In this document: positions 21,096 through 33,557 of the stretch, one piece after another
Layout of the letters: each line of letters begins with the position of its first letter
How positions within the stretch are numbered: position 1 is the first letter of the stretch
Origin: Amblyornis subalaris
Lineage: Eukaryota; Chordata; Aves; Passeriformes; Ptilonorhynchidae
NCBI GenBank assembly: GCA_018881555.1
Contig: JACAXG010000065.1
Location: forward strand, 705,042 to 769,041
DNA length: 64,000 nt
Direction: 5' to 3'
The notes under the pieces: model-generated
The model's database searches: none
What the model saw: the letters and a program-made list of their open reading frames with translations, nothing else
Told to the model about the DNA's origin: nothing
Program-made: the position numbers and the translations under genes

Positions 21096-24000
21096 ACTCC
21101 GAGTTTTGAGGGATTCAAATTTAATGCAAAAGAGAGGTTTCATTCCTCGTTTAAATAGAAATGTCTGTTGTAGATAGACAAGATAGACAATTTTTTATCC
21201 CTCTTTATTTTTATATGTGAGCAAACCATATTGTGGATGCATTAGCCCATCCTGAGAATGTTCCATAAGCTGTTCTTTTGTTCATGATGCTTCTTCAAAT
21301 ATTGTTGTGGGACTATAAAAGCTACAAATGTAATTTGGTTTTCTGACATTTCTACACAGAGTGGAGACACTGGTTGCTAAACTAAAATCTTCTAGAAAAG
21401 TTTTCTTTTGATTAAAAACAGGCAAGGAAAAAGAAAACCTGTTAATATTTTCATCGAAGAACTATATTATTCAGCAGAAACCAATGACTTCAGGAGAGGT
21501 GGTTCATACTGGAATCTAGTCCAGAATGAAAGGTCGTAGGAGCCTATGAAGAACTCTGGTTTTCTCGTTCTTCAAAGAAATATTATGCTAATTTCCAAAT
21601 ATCGGCAAAGTAGTAGACTTGAAAAATGAGAAGACTGAATATAACAATTTTCAGATCAGTATTTAGACTTAATTTCTATGCTGTCCCTACTGAATTGTGC
21701 AAGGAAAATGAGCTGACTTAAATATCATTTCAATTAATGTAAATGAGAAGTAACTCTACAGAAATCAAGTTATGACAATGCTCAGAAAGTAAGTGTCCTT
21801 GAGTCTAATTTCTCACAGACATAAACTATTGCATCTGATGGGTTAGGCTCAGAATTCAATGTAAAACAGAACTGTACCCAAAAATGTTCATCAGTATTAA
21901 CAACCAGAAAAGCTCCTTGAAATTACTAAATCATATAAATATTTCATATGTATCAAACCTATCACGGTGATTTCAAAGAAAAGAAAGAAATGTAACAAAA
22001 GATCTCAAAGCAAAATCATACCAAATTGGCAGATCTTGGTATCAAATTACACAACAGAGGAAGAAAACAATATCATAATGCAGCCACTGTAATACAGAAA
22101 ATACTTCTTTTCTCTGAATATGTCTACATGAAAAACTGTTATTTACACCATTCCCTGCAGAAATAAGAACTTGAGAAAAGTAAAAACACTACAAATAAAA
22201 GATTTGTCCTTGAAGAGTCAATTTGAAAATTCCAGGAGGACTGAACTGAGTTTAAATAATAACCTCATGAAATTCCTCAATTTTTTTTTTAACAAAAAAA
22301 TAGGTTTGGGGGCTTTTTTTCGGTAGGTAAGCTCTGGTATCATAGTGAATTTGCTGAAATTATCTTCTGTGTTTAGCAGGAGTGGAAGGAGAGAGAAACT
22401 GATGTCATTAGTTTATATTTTTAAAAGGGAAATTTTCTATGCTCTGTAAAATCAGGACATAAAGAGCATTTGCATTCACTATATGCCATACTTTTCATTC
22501 TCTTATCTTAGCCTGGGCTCATTTTTTATCATGAATAAAAGAAAACATAAGAATTAATGTAGAACATCAGCTCTTCTGAATTAGGAAACACACCAGATTA
22601 AGGAATTTGGAATCCTTAAAATCTTTTGACTGAGACACCAAATGAAATAAAACAGAAGTTTTAAATTCAGTTATTCTCATTCTTTCCCAGTTCCTAACAC
22701 CCTCGTCATTTTTCAGGTTTGTATTATCCTAATCATTCTTCCAGTGTCTCCCATTTTCTCACCAAGAAGCAAACCCATTTTTTTCTTCCTTTTTTTTAAA
22801 CGAACTTTATGCAATGTCACAGTAAAATTCCGGTTGGGTAGAGACCAACAGCCCAGTTTGCATGTCTTCAAAGTATCCTTTTTTTGGGTTTTGTGTTTCT
22901 GTAATCCCTGGACCATAACTTGATTTTAATTATCAAACAAGTATGTGTGATTAATTAAAAAAATATTTGTTTTTCTGGCACATATTCAGGTTTATCCTAA
23001 ATCAGGGTCTGCTGACATTTCATATATAATGCCATATCCATCAACCTGCAGATAATTTTGAGCTTGAATACTTGAATTAATTTTTTACTTTGGCTGCTAA
23101 TTGAAGTCCTTTTCTGTTGAGAAGTCTGTTTCTTGCACATGTCATCAGGGAAGAGGAAGCTTTCCTAGAGCCTCACTAGTGACAAAAGTTTTTGGGATGC
23201 AAATATTCATATTTCAAAGTTATGTAGAGAGGCTGAATATCTTATGAAAGGTTATGAAGGACCATAAAGAAAGAATGCCATGCTATGACTTCTAATGACT
23301 AATAATAAATCTAGAGGGCTACCTGCCATCCCGGAGTTTCAGGTGAACAGGATGGTACGGACTAATGTCAATGACAATAAAATTATGCTATTCAGATCAT
23401 TTTGAATACAGTAAGTTCTTTTCTCTCTCATTCTAAATTTTTACCTTCCATATTTACAATTTTATATTTCAAATTTACAGTACTAGAAAATTCTCCAAAA
23501 TAAGAGGTGAAAGTTGTGTTGTTATTCGTACGGATGATTTAATTTCAAATTTAATGGAACACTACATTAAGCAGAGAAGAATCAAAAGAGAGGGGCAAAG
23601 CATTGTTTTACCTTAAGTTGGCATGATAGGTCTTTAGTTATGTGTGTTCCATTCTTAATCTTTTACACTTTAGCTAATTTGTAGCTTTTTCAATGCATAC
23701 CTCTTTGAGGGAAAAATATCTTGAGCTTAAAAATCAGGATACTGAATTTTGTTACCCTTGGTGGAACGAATACTCTGAATTTTGAGTACAAAAGGAAATG
23801 TCAGCTAATTCAACCTAAAACAAATTGCCTTTAACATCAGCTTGTAGAAAATTATAGCAGTATTTTAGTCAGTACAAATAAATACATTATTCCCCAAGCT
23901 CCTCTGTTGCACATTACTGATTTATGACATCAAACATTTTCCAAGGTTGATAATGAACTATATTAGAAGAAAGATATGAACTGAGGGTAGCTCTGCAAAG

Positions 24001-27000
24001 TTTCTCCCACAATCTTTTCCATAGAAATTCTCTTGAGGAAAGGAAAATTAAATCACCCAAAAAGTAAACCCTGGGTAATGTACAGTAATAAACCATGGCA
24101 TCATTTGGCAAGTACGTGAAGTGTCAAGCTTGCAGTTCCTTCACTGTCTGAGTTTGACAACGAATACAGTCATGCTGTATTTTTCCCAACAAACTAGTTA
24201 ACTTAAACCCAGTCAGAGTAGATCCTACACCAACAACTTTTCATTAAGGGGATAGCATTGACCATTGCAACTAGTGAAATGAAGGGACATTGTCTTTGTT
24301 TAGACAACTCTCAACTTGCTCATAGCCCCTTTAATCACATTTCTAGTTAAAGTTTACATTCTTTACTGCAATGCAGTGTAGAGGTAGAGAGCACTGTCAC
24401 CGAAAATGTGCCAGCTTGAGTGTTGCAGTAGTTTAGTTGCTGTACTCTCCACAGCATTTAATTGACCCCTCTGAAAAGCAAAATGGCTCATCCAAAGCTT
24501 TTCCCCAGTTGTACTGTTCCTGACACTTACAGCCAGTCATTTTGTCAAGTCAGAATTTCTCTTCCGGATCTCTGCATTCAGAAGAGACACACTCTGCCAG
24601 ATTTACACAGGTTCTGGGGCTTTCTGAAAATCTACTCTCTGTTATTTCCCAATATATTAGTTAGTAGTAAGAACATGAAAGTATGAGAAATAATCTGATG
24701 TATGTATGCTGCATAGGATTTTTTAAAAGAAAAAAAAGAATAAGAAAAAAAGCCTTTGAAAACATATAAACTGTACAGCTACAGAAAAAAAAATTTAAAA
24801 AGGCAAATTGTTAACTGGCTTTTGGAACTCTTGTTTGGAATTCTTATTTTCTACATCTTATGCATTATCACTCAGAACGTGTTCCCACTTTGTGAAGTGC
24901 TGACACATAATTCATCTGCTGTGTATATTAAACTTTAATATCAAACGAACTTACCTAAGCAAATGACAAAATGAAGTGAAGAAATGACACCTTATCTTAT
25001 TGGAATAGAGATTACTTGGAGTATTCTCTTTACTTTGCTTATCCTGTTTCCACATCAGAATGCATTCACTTAAATCATCAATAGATAAGATCCTAGATTC
25101 TGTTCATTTAATCAAAAAGACGTTTCAGTCTTAAGTGAGAAAGGATAGCATTTACTGAGCTCATCATCAATACAGGCATTTCCTGGCNGTGGTCCAGTTC
25201 AACAGGCCTTGATCGTCTCAACAGAAGATATAATCAAATCAAAACAGAATTGAGTATTCAAAACTTTTAGTTTTATAATGCCTTGTAACTTCATAGCCCT
25301 ATTATTTCTTCAATAACGTTATCCCATTTGTTTTTGCAACCTGACAATTCATCTTATGTCAGAGTACTAATCTAAATTTCAGGTACACTCAAGTTATTGT
25401 GAGAGTTCAGCCTACTCCTCAGATACGAGTCTGCATTGCGTCTTGCCTTTTATGATCTGCTACTGCATTTGAAGTCATATGCATAAAGTACACAGTGCAG
25501 TGTGCTTGTACTTTCAAAGCCAAGAGCAGGTTCTCAGACTATACCTGTATTTCAAAGAGATCGTCAGGAACTTATTAAGGCAAGGCCAGACAGGAATGGA
25601 AAATGTGGGTTCTAAAACTTTCTCCTTTTTTATGTATCTTTTTCCATTCATTTACAACAATTGAAGAGAGTTTGTTATTTATTGTAGAAATTATTAAAAT
25701 TGTTAGAATGTTTTGCAACATTCAAAAACTGGTTGCCACACTACTTGGCTTTATAAAGAAAGTGCTGCTGACTCAGTTACAGCATGTATTATGTTCAGGC
25801 TAACTGAAAACAGACCCTAACTTGTGTTGAATGCTGAAATGATGCATCATCAGGTATTAGTAGCTGGCACACAGCTATGTGATTTCCTTTTTTTTTTGCT
25901 TAGAAATAAGTTGAAGTGTATGAAATTCCTAATTCATACACACAATAAATAGAAAAGAATTGCTTTCAGAGAGAAATTGAATCATATCTATGGTATTGTA
26001 CAATGGTAGAGGAAAAAAAAAAAAAAAAACCAAAAAACTCACTTAGCAGCAGGAATAGTACTTTAACCAAGTAACAGATGTTAGTCCCGTTGTTTAGAAC
26101 TTTCCTGGAAGGCACTAAAGTACATTATTGCTAAGTGTAAAAAAAGAAGAATTAGAATAGAAAATTCATGTAAAAAGTCATACTTTCTTGGTCTGTAAAG
26201 AAAGTCATTTTGTAGGCCCAACTTTCACGCTAAAATACAGCTTCATCATAGAGGATTGGACTTTAGTGCCCATTTCCCTTTCCTGTCGACATTACCGGAT
26301 GATATCTTCAGGAAGGAATAATATAAATTAATCGTAGTCTTGGAGGATTCAGAATGGTAGTAGTCAGCTCTAGTATTGCTATCAGTGATGGAAATGAGAT
26401 TGAATGATTAATTCTACCTCTTTATCTGAGCTAGATAAAAACACTGATCCCACTTCCAGTGTACTGACTCAAGTAACTGGAAAGGCTTTATAAAGCACAT
26501 GTTATCCTGACTATGATCTCAGTTAACTCAAACTTGCTGAAGGATAAACTTGTTCTGAATACAGAGTGGAAATTTTGATATGTGGTGTCAATATCTTGTT
26601 GGATTCACATTAGTGAAAATGAAAATGCAATGGTTATCTTCAGTAATTTAGCAGGCCACATCTTGACATAAATATGTTTAGCAATAAACATATTTTAAAA
26701 TTCATAGGAAGATCTGGATGAATTTAAGACTTTGTCATAGGGTGGCTGTAACTTCTTGCTAAAAAAACATATATAGGCAGAGAGATGCCAAACATCTAAT
26801 GAAAGCACATGCTGGTGCACACCAAGAAACATTGTTCATCAGATAGTGTTCTACTGCTGGGATTTCATTTCTATCCTATCAAATGATGCATGTAGTTCTA
26901 ATAATTTTCTTTAGTGGATCTTGGTTCAGTAGAAATAAACTATTTAATGTAACAGCGTAAAAAATAGGCATTCCGTTTGGTTAGGGGAGTGATCTTCTTG

Positions 27001-28458
27001 TAACATTCAACTAATCAGAGAAAAACCTCATAAGGAAGGACATGTCATTGCTGATTGAAGAATTACTGTTACCAGTAAGTCAAATGCTGTTTGCATGTGA
27101 ATAAAGAACTGGTTTAGATTTCATTTTTGTCCACTTTAAATATGAACAGTGCTCATTGCACATGGCTCCTTATACTGAAATTTCATTCCAGGTTCCATGC
27201 CTCACAGATTCTGACTGACTTGTAGATCCTCAACACGTGTAGCTGTCCCATGCATAAAAGACTGACAAGAAGTTGTGTTCAATCCATCAGTTGTTAAAGC
27301 TATGCTCAACTCAAGATATTAGCTCCAAATCTTCTTGAACTTACAGTCCGGTCGTTTTTTATCCCATACCTAAGTTAATTTTAAAAATAACTGCATAAAA
27401 ATTTTTGAAGTGAGTGAAAAGGCAAATATTTATATGAAGGCTACATATTGAAACATGAAATCAAGCCAGCTGGGGCAATCACATTCTGCTGGTTGGTCAG
27501 ATGGTTGTTTGATTTTACTTGATTTAAAAATTACAGAAATTACTCGTCAGTATCTGAGAAAACAATGCTTCCACAAAAATAACAAACCAAACCAAACCAA
27601 AACAAAAAAAACCCTCCATGACACAGAATATGGAACAGACACCCACTTTTCAAAAGACTCACAAAATTGTTTCTATTTCATATGGTTTAGAGTAAACCTA
27701 TTTTTTTTTTTTTTGGCCTAAATATGTTTTAGTCTTGACTCTGATAATAATTGTCTATATGTACCCTTCTTCTCTCTCTCTACAGTGAACTGTTGCAATG
27801 GATGAAATGAGCATAGACCAGAAGAAAAATTCTTTTTATTGTTGACAATTATTGAAAAAGCAGGTCTCTGGTTCAGGTACAGATGAGAAAGATTATTATC
27901 GAAAGGAGAAGAGGAAGAAAAAGTTTCCTGTATGTTTTCTGTTGAAAGTTTGACAGCATTATGGCTATGGTCATTTTTATTCTTCAAAGGGTGAGTGCCT
28001 AGACCCTGAGCCAAAACTAAAAATTAGATTTTGATCCCGAAAGGGCAAGGATGAACTAGAATAAAAAATTATGCTGTTTGCATCAGTTATTTAAATGAAC
28101 GTAGAAAATCACAAAGTAAAAACCACTAAGCTGCGGCATAAGACTTGATCTTTTCCTTGGAATAAATCTTTATTGCTACTGCTAGAGCAGAGATGACTCT
28201 CCAAAGACGTTAGGGAACTAACAGAAAAATCTTTTAATTCATTCTCCTCCAATACTGTGTGTACCTTCTTTGCACTTTTTGGAAGACTGCAGGCAATAAC
28301 TTTCCCTAGCGAGGACCTGACCTGTGGATCCCTGTAGCTTTTTACACCTGCTGACAGAATGAGAAATCAGAGAATTCTAATAAGCTTTTCTTACAGATAT
28401 GATAAGCAGTTTTTCTGGATCAATGAGGTTGTTCTTTGCCTTCCAAGTAATGTGAGAC

Positions 28459-28521
28459 CTTGATGGAATGAAGACGTGGGTAAGAGCAAAGGAACTCTGC
28501 CTTCATGACTCTGCCATCAAG
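28459..28521. repeat. Short inverted repeat
   Basis: CTTGATGG (28459-28466) pairs perfectly with CCATCAAG (28514-28521). Inside, ATGAAG and CTTCAT can extend the stem across a bulge. It may be chance. Confidence 0.4.
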
Positions 28522-28530
28522 AGCACAAAG

Positions 28531-28590
28531 ATGTCATTATAAATGTCATATATATGCCATTATATATGTCATTATATATGTCATATACAG
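28531..28590. repeat. Short tandem repeat of an ATGTCATTATAT-like unit
   Basis: Four to five imperfect copies of a 12-17 base unit containing 'atgtcat' and 'tatata' lie in a row, forming a small AT-rich microsatellite. Confidence 0.7.
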
Positions 28591-30736
28591 GAAACCAAGG
28601 CAGTGATTTGGCTGAAAGGACAGGGGAGACACTAAAGCAGAAAAGGCCTAAAAAACTTCTAATTTCTTTCTTTTTTTAATATGAATATTTTCATTAATCC
28701 TTTCTCCCACTTTCCTTAACAAACCAGTTTCTTCCTGCATTTACTCATTCTCTCCCTGAAGCAGCTGCAAGCCTTCACACTGCCACCCAACCTCTCCATG
28801 TAATCCAGTCAACTTGTAACAACATCATCTGTGCTTCGACTATTGCCCCACGTTTCTCCCAAAACAGTAGCTCTGTTCCACAGCCCTCGAAGCCCTTTAA
28901 AGACATCATAAGGGAAGACCTCATGGAAAAATAGTAGGTTATCCTTACAGCATTTCTCAGTTCTTTGCATAGCCTGTGAAAATAATTCATGAAGCTGCAC
29001 AAGACTTAAGCTATGACAGAACATTGATACACAAACCACACAGAATTAAACAGATAGTAAACAATGTGGCAGTAAGAGTAGCATACAAATATATTAGGTA
29101 ATTAATGTGATGAGCAAGAATTTTACAAACTGCAAATAACAACTAAGTATTCCATTAGAGCATCTGTGCACATGCAAATTTCCCTTATACGTTTTCCGTG
29201 TGAGAAGGTGAATACTGTGTTTTTCATCCTTTCTCCTTCTATTCTGTCTTCCTTTGATTCTCTTTATTCTTTCTTTCTCCATTCCTTTCCTTTTTTTCTT
29301 TCTAGAGATTTCCGAAACTAGCAAAATTTTATGACTGCCCCTGAACTTTGCACAGTACAATATCATAAATCAGTTTCTGTGTTCTCTGCATCATGGATAG
29401 CAGGGGGGTTCATTGCATTTACAATTTGCTGCAGTGATTATTATGGTAAAAGTAGAAAAAAGGAAAGAAGAAAAATATTACATCTGTGACTAGAACAAGT
29501 CTAACAATGGATATCTCATCATTTATTTAATGCCTTTTGCAATACCTTGTAAAATATAATCTGATATATATCTTTGCAATTTTTCACTGAGATCTCAATG
29601 TTTGAGAATTGTTGGAGACCTAAAAGTCACTTCAGTTTCTGAAGAAGTTATGGAACAAATTCAACCCAGCAAAATAATCTTAGCCAAGTATATCTGACAC
29701 CTGGGAGTGAAAAAGGAAGCAAATACGACAGTGAGAGAATTCACTGCAGGAAGCAACAGTAACAGTGATTCTGGCTCAGGCCAGAGGTGTTTAACTGTAA
29801 TTGCTGCTAGATGATCTAACATATACTCTTTTTCTGTAATACGGCCTTGGATAAAGCCTGGCTACCAGCTGACTGGCTTTAACACCTGAATGCCAAAAAG
29901 TGCAATTTTATAAGTGACATTGCTGATCTATTTGCAGAACACATCACCTGCCATTCACGACATTGCTTGGAATGGGGATCCATTAGAAAAAGAAGCTTTA
30001 GAACAGAAATAAGGAGCTTTTCTTTCTTCTTGCTGGCCTCTTTTCATCTTCTCTTCTTATGTTTCAGTAGGTAATTTTTCCCGCTTCTTCCAGGCTTTAC
30101 GCTATGGCAGTGGTGCTGAATGCTGATGAGGCTCTGCTTAATGCAACTTCGGGCAATGCAGCCTAAGCCTTCTATAGTCGGAAAGCATTCACCACAGCTT
30201 TTAAAGAACCTTCAATTAGCAGGCATCTAGACATAAAAGATAATGGAATAAAATACTTAATAAGCCCTTAAAAAGAGATCTGATGAAGGTACCAAGGGAA
30301 AAATTCGAACACAGTATGACCATTCATATACTTGAGGCATATGTACTGTCTGAAAACTATATCTAAGGCTGGTGTTTATCTTACTTCAATTACAAAATTT
30401 GCGTCAATATCTCTAGTCTTGCTGGTTTTGTCTTTAAACCATTGTGCTTCATCTATCCTGTGTTTAGCTGGACCTTGTACAGTTAGTCTGTATATCATAG
30501 ATTTAAAAATTCAGATTAAATTTCCTACTTATCTGGTAGTCCCAGAGCAAGTGTTTGTTCCAGTGCTGTGTAGCTTTCAAAACACTTGTACCACCATGTG
30601 GACTTTGACTAGCACAAATGATATATCAATTATAGATAGGTAATGCCTGCTGAAATTAAACTCAAACCTGTTTGAAAAGGTTTCATCATTTTTTAAATAC
30701 AGATCATATTGGCAGGAACACCATTTTGGAAGTGCG

Positions 30737-31580
30737 TCCTTCCTTCCTTCCTTCCTTCCTTCCTTCCTTCCTTCCTTCCTTCCTTCCTTCCTTCCTTTCT
30801 TTCTTTCTTCCTTTCTTCCTTTTTTTCTTTCTTCCTTTCTTTCTTTCTTTCTTCCTTTCTTCCTTTCTTTCTTCCCTTTTTTTTCTCCTTCCTTCCTTCC
30901 TTCCTTCCTTCCTTCNNNNNNNNNNNNNNNNNNNNNNNNNNNNNNNNNNNNNNNNNNNNNNNNNNNNNNNNNNNNNNNNNNNNNNNNNNNNNNNNNNNNN
31001 NNNNNNNNNNNNNNNNNNNNNNNNNNNNNNNNNNNNNNNNNNNNNNNNNNNNNNNNNNNNNNNNNNNNNNNNNNNNNNNNNNNNNNNNNNNNNNNNNNNN
31101 NNNNNNNNNNNNNNNNNNNNNNNNNNNNNNNNNNNNNNNNNNNNNNNNNNNNNNNNNNNNNNNNNNNNNNNNNNNNNNNNNNNNNNNNNNNNNNNNNNNN
31201 NNNNNNNNNNNNNNNNNNNNNNNNNNNNNNNNNNNNNNNNNNNNNNNNNNNNNNNNNNNNNNNNNNNNNNNNNNNNNNNNNNNNNNNNNNNNNNNNNNNN
31301 CCTTCCTTCCTTCCTTCCTTCCTTCCTTCCTTCCTTCCTTCCTTTCTTCTTTCCTTCCTTCCTTCCTTCCTTTCTCCCTTTCATTCTTCCCTTTCTTCCT
31401 TTTTTCCTTTCTTTCTTCCCTTCTTTCTTCCTTTCTTCCTTTCTTTCTTCCCTTTTCTTCCCTTTTCTTCCTTTCTTTCTTCCTTTCTGCCTTTCTTTCT
31501 TCCTTTCTTCCTTTCTTCCCTTCCTCCTTCCTTCCTTCCTTCCTTCCTTCCTTCCTTCCTTCCTTCCTCCCTTCCTTCTC
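30737..31580 (+). repeat. (CCTT)n polypyrimidine microsatellite with assembly gap
   Basis: Except for the gap, the plus strand is almost purely C and T for about 840 bases. On each side perfect CCTT units alternate with a degenerate CTTT/CCTTT tract, and a variant module ('cctttcttcctttctttctt' followed by 'ccctttt') appears on both sides of the gap. The open frames of 290-330 codons here are translations of the repeat and the Ns, not genes. Confidence 0.97.
30916..31300. other. Assembly gap, 385 N
   Basis: A run of N inside the CCTT array. The true length of the array is therefore unknown. Confidence 0.99.
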
Positions 31581-33457
31581 ATTTATATTGATTACTGCAG
31601 ACACTACACTTTCAAAATACATAACAATTTTTACACTATAAATAAAATGGAAACAAAGTGCTAATCACCTTTGAAAAATTTCAAATTGAATCCTCCAAAA
31701 CATCTAAATATTTTCACATTCGAATGCAAATACAGAACTAAATTTTGAAATTGAAATTCAAGTGTCTTCAGAATGAAATATGCTTCTTCATAAATAAAGA
31801 GGTCCGTAGGGAGAACTGTTACTTATCCAATATATAGATAAACTTTAATTTACATAAGAGAAAATGGGCACAGACAAGGGGACATACTCTGTATTATGTA
31901 CATCACTTTCTAAATTGTGTTCAGAAATAAATTACTACTAAAAATGGAGCTGTTCAAGTAGTGTTTCCAAATAAACTAGAACTATAAACTTTCGGCTCTA
32001 TTCAGATCTAGATTTTCCCAAACTCAAAATGGAAAAAACACTTCTTCAGTGGTATGAATAGGCTCAGTTTTCAAGAACTGGAATTGCAGATTTTTTACCT
32101 CCAGTTGCCTCCATGTAATCGCAGACTTACATGAAGACTTCACAGATTTTGCCATTACAGCAGGTGACTCTTCTTTTGATTTAATAGGTCAAAGCCATAT
32201 ACTTCTTGCAGAGACCACAATCAAGTTTCATCCACATCTGTTTTAGTATTAAGTGATACAGATGAGGAATAATGCAGTGTTCAGGGTTCTCTGCCTCAGC
32301 CACACTTGTCCTCTCTGACAGAACAGTGATGGGATTCAGAAAAATTGTTAAAACAAATCTGGGATTACAAAATTAATTTCAATTGGATTAAAGGAAGATT
32401 TAGATATTAGATCTCCAGGGAAATTTATTTTTTCAGTCCTGATTGCGTGAAGACTTGTATATATGTTCATCTTTACATGTGCAAGTAAAGAAGCTGTAGA
32501 CAAGAGAATAATTCACAGAAATGGTATCTCAACACATGCACCACAGCTGTCAGGACAGAAACCTCTCTAAAATTGTGCCAAACAATTCACTCGTTACACA
32601 GTTATTACTGCAGGGAAAAAAAGACATTCTGTTCAACTGAATAGATTATTTATGAAAAATTAGATGATCGATAGCTGAGTATTCTGCCTAAATCTATTCC
32701 ATGGAATAAATTTTGCCTGACTTGTTAATGTGGTGACAGCTATGAATCTCATTATTTTAAGTTCTGACTGCTGGACACAAGTTTTATCACTATGACTGCC
32801 ATGAGAAATATTTTTTCTTAAAAAACAGAGTGCTAAAATCAGAAACCCCTACCTTGAGGCGAGCTTGCAGCAGTTCTATCTGTTCCTGGTAGAGTTGCTC
32901 TCAACAGCAACTTTGAGTTTAGAGCACCTCTTTGTGGTATGTTAGTGAGATGTTACTTACGAAAAGAAAATTTGTAGGAAAATGTAGGAAAATGGATAGA
33001 AATCTATAAAAAAAAAGAAAGAAAAATTACTGGAAAAATATTAGTGGTAATTGTTAAATATGTGATGAACAGTAGTAATGTGCATCCTTCCTGTGTTTTT
33101 CTGTAGTTTCTGTTAGTATCCTATACAGTATATCCAGCACATGAAATTTTTTGTACAACATGTATTTAATATCTATTGTGATTATAAAATAATTTCATTT
33201 TCATTTTAGAAATAATAATAATGGTAATGGATATTGTTTGCTTTAAAATACTTCCTGTAATTATCTCAAAATCTCTGGTGAAATACAATTCCGATGATAA
33301 GGATGAAATTTTATCTAAATAATGTAGCATTCAAATTTTCCTTCATGCAATTAAATGCATAAGTATGGAAACATAAAAGTTACATTTACTTAAGTTCATG
33401 TCTACCACCAACTCGTTTTTTCACTGGTTGAATCAACTGCATCCTCTTTATTCACAG

Positions 33458-33557
33458 AGAAAGGCAAAAGCAAGGATGATGCTGGGCAAAGGAAGTACAC
33501 GCCTTACTTTGTCCCAGAGATAATGAATTTCCCAGGGCTTCTCAGCTGACTCTGCAA
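33458..33557 (+). other. Candidate 100-bp exon with strong splice signals
   Basis: A pyrimidine-rich tract ending 'ctttattcacag' precedes 33458, and 'GTAAGT' follows 33557, a near-consensus donor. One frame reads Lys-Gly-Lys-Ser-Lys-Asp-Asp-Ala-Gly-Gln-Arg-Lys-Tyr-Thr-Pro-Tyr-Phe-Val-Pro-Glu-Ile-Met-Asn before a stop about 8 bases from the end; the other two frames stop earlier. If real it is more likely a lncRNA or terminal/UTR exon than an internal coding exon. I recognise no protein. Confidence 0.25.

Larger units (their letters stand above)
21096..30736. other. Long unassigned AT-rich stretch
   Basis: In about 9.6 kb I recognise no repeat family, exon or RNA gene. Small items are a 17-base A run at 26013-26029, an A-rich (AAACC)-like patch near 27588-27615, a 15-base T run at 27700-27714, a hairpin at 28459-28521, a short tandem repeat at 28531-28590 and a single N at 25188. 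Open frames reach at most about 98 codons and show nothing familiar. Confidence 0.5.

Noticed and set aside
26013..26029. A-run as the tail of a processed pseudogene or SINE
   Set aside because: No recognisable gene or SINE body lies upstream and no target duplication was found.
30672..31664. Open frames of 290-330 codons on both strands
   Set aside because: They are translations of the CCTT/AAGG microsatellite plus a run of N read as open; no real coding sequence is present.
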